Part shown: piece by piece, positions 30,505-32,008 of the stretch
Layout: each line of letters begins with the position of its first letter
How positions within the stretch are numbered: position 1 is the stretch's first letter
Source of the DNA: Candidatus Doudnabacteria bacterium
Lineage (GTDB): Bacteria; Patescibacteriota; Doudnabacteria; UBA920
Assembly (NCBI GenBank): GCA_016218585.1
Contig: JACRDK010000002.1
Coordinates: forward strand, 1-32,008
Direction: 5' to 3'
DNA: 32,008 nt
Translations under genes and position numbers: made by a program
The notes under the pieces: generated by a model
Told to the model about the DNA's origin: nothing
The model's input: the letters and a program-made list of their open reading frames with translations, nothing else
The model's database searches: none

Positions 30505-31899
30505 ATGTATAAAAAAACGAAAATTGTGTGCACTTTGGGGCCGACATCTTCTTCGGTCAAAAATATTACCGAAATGGTTAAAGCCGGCATGAATGTGGCG
30601 CGGTTGAACTTTTCCCACGGGGATTATAAAAGCCACGAACAGCTAATTAGCAATGTCCGCTCGGTTTCCGAGAAGCTGGGCCTGCCCCTGGCTATAATTC
30701 AGGATTTGCACGGGCCAAAAATTCGGGTAAAGAATTTAAAAAAACCGATTGACGTAAAAATCGGCCAGACAGTAGTTATTGGCCAAGATTTTGATATGGA
30801 CGCCGAGGTAGTAAAAAGCATCCGCCCGCGCCAGCATATTTTAATTGAAGACGGGTTAATTGAAATGGAAGTAAGCCGCGTAGTTGGCAGGAAAGTTTTT
30901 TGCACCGTGCTCTCGCCGGGAAAGATTCAGGATAAAAAAGGCGTAAACCTTCCCCGCACTCGCTTGAAAATTCCAATATTAACCGAAAAAGACATTGAAG
31001 ATTTGAAATTTGGCTTAAAGCAAGACGTCGACTATATTGCTTTGTCGTTTGTTCGCACCGCCGCCGATGTGCGCAATTTAAAAAAGCTAATAAAAAAGTA
31101 TAATCCTAAAGGTTTCGAGGCGCCGAAAATTATTTCTAAAATTGAAAAACCGGAAGCGGTAAAGAATTTTGACGCAATCTTAAAAGAGAGCGATGCCGTA
31201 ATGGTTGCCAGAGGGGACTTGGGCGTGGAGATGCCGGAGTCGCAGGTACCGATTATTCAAAAAACAATTATTCAAAAAGCTCTTCGCGCAGCCAAGCCGG
31301 TAATTGTTGCCACTCAAATGTTGGACAGTATGATAAGAAACCCCAGGCCAACCCGCGCGGAAGTGAGCGATGTTGCCAACGCGGTTATAGACCAGACAGA
31401 TTGCGTTATGCTTTCTGGAGAAACTGCCTTCGGACGCTATCCGGTAAAAACCGTTCAGCAAATGGCGAAAATTATTGAAGCCACGGAAAAAAGCATATTC
31501 TTGCCTGGCCACAAACATTTGGTGGAAAAAGCTTTAAGCAAGAGCGAAGCCGTAGCCGAGAGTGTTTATGAATTAGCTTCCAGCACCAAAGCCAAAATAA
31601 TTATTGGCGCCACCGACAGCGGTTTTACCGCGCGGGAGGTGGCTCACCAGCGCCCGGTAATGACCAATATTATTATGCTTACCCCAAAAGAAAAAACTCA
31701 AAGACAAATGTGCCTTATATGGGGCGTAAGGAGTTTTCTGGTGCCAATGGTAAAGACATATGAAAACTTGCTGGCTTTAATGATAAAAACCGCCAAAGAA
31801 AACAAACTGGTCAAAAAAGGAGAAAAACTGATTATTGTGACCGGCGAACCTTTGGGCATGAAAGAAAACCTGAATTTGGTTGAAGTGAAAACGGTTTAG
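30505..31899 (+). CDS. pyk: Pyruvate kinase
   Basis: 464 residues, normal length. Converts phosphoenolpyruvate and ADP to pyruvate and ATP, the last step of glycolysis, which is often the main ATP source in CPR. N-terminal TKIVCTLGPTSSS and MNVARLNFSHG, then DLHGPKIRV (usual DLQGPKIR), the catalytic ISKIEKPEAVKNFD with the Lys-Ile-Glu of the active site, MVARGDLGVEMP, and the TQMLDSMIRNPRPTRAEVSDVANAV block are all present. The C-terminal domain (from about 350) is intact. A GATTGAA array begins 2 nt after the stop codon. Confidence 0.98.
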   Translation: MYKKTKIVCTLGPTSSSVKNITEMVKAGMNVARLNFSHGDYKSHEQLISNVRSVSEKLGLPLAIIQDLHGPKIRVKNLKKPIDVKIGQTVVIGQDFDMDAEVVKSIRPRQHILIEDGLIEMEVSRVVGRKVFCTVLSPGKIQDKKGVNLPRTRLKIPILTEKDIEDLKFGLKQDVDYIALSFVRTAADVRNLKKLIKKYNPKGFEAPKIISKIEKPEAVKNFDAILKESDAVMVARGDLGVEMPESQVPIIQKTIIQKALRAAKPVIVATQMLDSMIRNPRPTRAEVSDVANAVIDQTDCVMLSGETAFGRYPVKTVQQMAKIIEATEKSIFLPGHKHLVEKALSKSEAVAESVYELASSTKAKIIIGATDSGFTAREVAHQRPVMTNIIMLTPKEKTQRQMCLIWGVRSFLVPMVKTYENLLALMIKTAKENKLVKKGEKLIIVTGEPLGMKENLNLVEVKTV

Positions 31900-31900
31900 G

Positions 31901-32008
31901 GATTGAAGATTGAAGATTGAAGATTGAAGATTGAAGATTGAAGATTGAAGATTGAAGATTGAAGATTGAAGATTGAAGATTGAAGATTGAAGATTGAAGA
32001 TTGAAGAT
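31901..32008 (+). repeat. (GATTGAA)x15 tandem array running off the window edge
   Basis: Perfect 7-nt tandem repeat from the base after the pyk stop codon to the window end, 15 full copies plus GAT, with no variation seen. The full length is unknown. A repeat of this purity is probably young or unstable in length; it also makes the window end a likely assembly break. Confidence 0.97.

Noticed and set aside
31901-32008. CRISPR array
   Set aside because: The units are 7 nt with no spacers; it is a simple tandem repeat.

Overview
The window reads as part of a Patescibacteria (Candidate Phyla Radiation) genome, probably Parcubacteria-like; I do not assign a genus. The signs are an AT-rich, densely packed chromosome, mostly weak or absent Shine-Dalgarno sites, several probably leaderless promoters, a type IV pilin operon with its own prepilin peptidase, a PHP-type Endonuclease Q, and an intron-bearing, expanded 23S rRNA gene. 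The genetic code looks standard, with TAA, TAG and TGA all used as stops.

Layout. 1-6876: type IV pilus locus with a major-pilin-like gene, a pilin-like protein without a prepilin motif, an O-antigen-ligase/PglL-like polytopic protein with TPRs, prepilin peptidase PilD and four minor pilins, closed by a bidirectional terminator. 6911-7303 (minus): membrane-anchored LysM protein. 7304-7681: gene-free region with branched palindromes and the ligA promoter. 7682-12945: NAD-dependent DNA ligase, a GT-C glycosyltransferase-like membrane protein, a DUF2914 membrane protein and a KirBac-like channel whose selectivity filter is not GYG. 13019-13360 (minus): small unknown protein with a very strong ribosome site. 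13361-14156: promoter plus a leader with mutually exclusive terminator/antiterminator pairings. 14157-17978: 23S rRNA (about 3.8 kb) carrying a 555-nt group I intron at the E. coli 2500 position in the peptidyl-transferase centre, followed by a possible 35-residue membrane peptide and 5S rRNA. No 16S or tRNA gene is seen.

18447-22653: a 1201-residue secreted LamG-FN3-esterase and a membrane-anchored methyltransferase of FAM173/ATPSCKMT type. 23057-28235: TrmB-type regulator, a small unknown protein, and a sugar-nucleotide cluster (divergent GlmU-like transferase, YvcK/CofD-like protein, canonical GlmU N-domain, ribbon-helix-helix/nucleotidyltransferase fusion), with a Pro-rich 59-residue gene on the other strand. 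28243-31899: inositol-monophosphatase-family enzyme (minus), Endonuclease Q and pyruvate kinase. The window ends inside a perfect (GATTGAA) array.

A theme across the window is 7-nt repeat units: CTACAAA in ligA, GTAGNNN/CTACNNN ladders in 23S, AGTAGTT/AGTAGCG in the intron, TTTCAAA in endoQ, TAGTATT upstream of two genes, and GATTGAA after pyk. With the intron, the leader switch and the altered channel filter, these are the main items worth follow-up.
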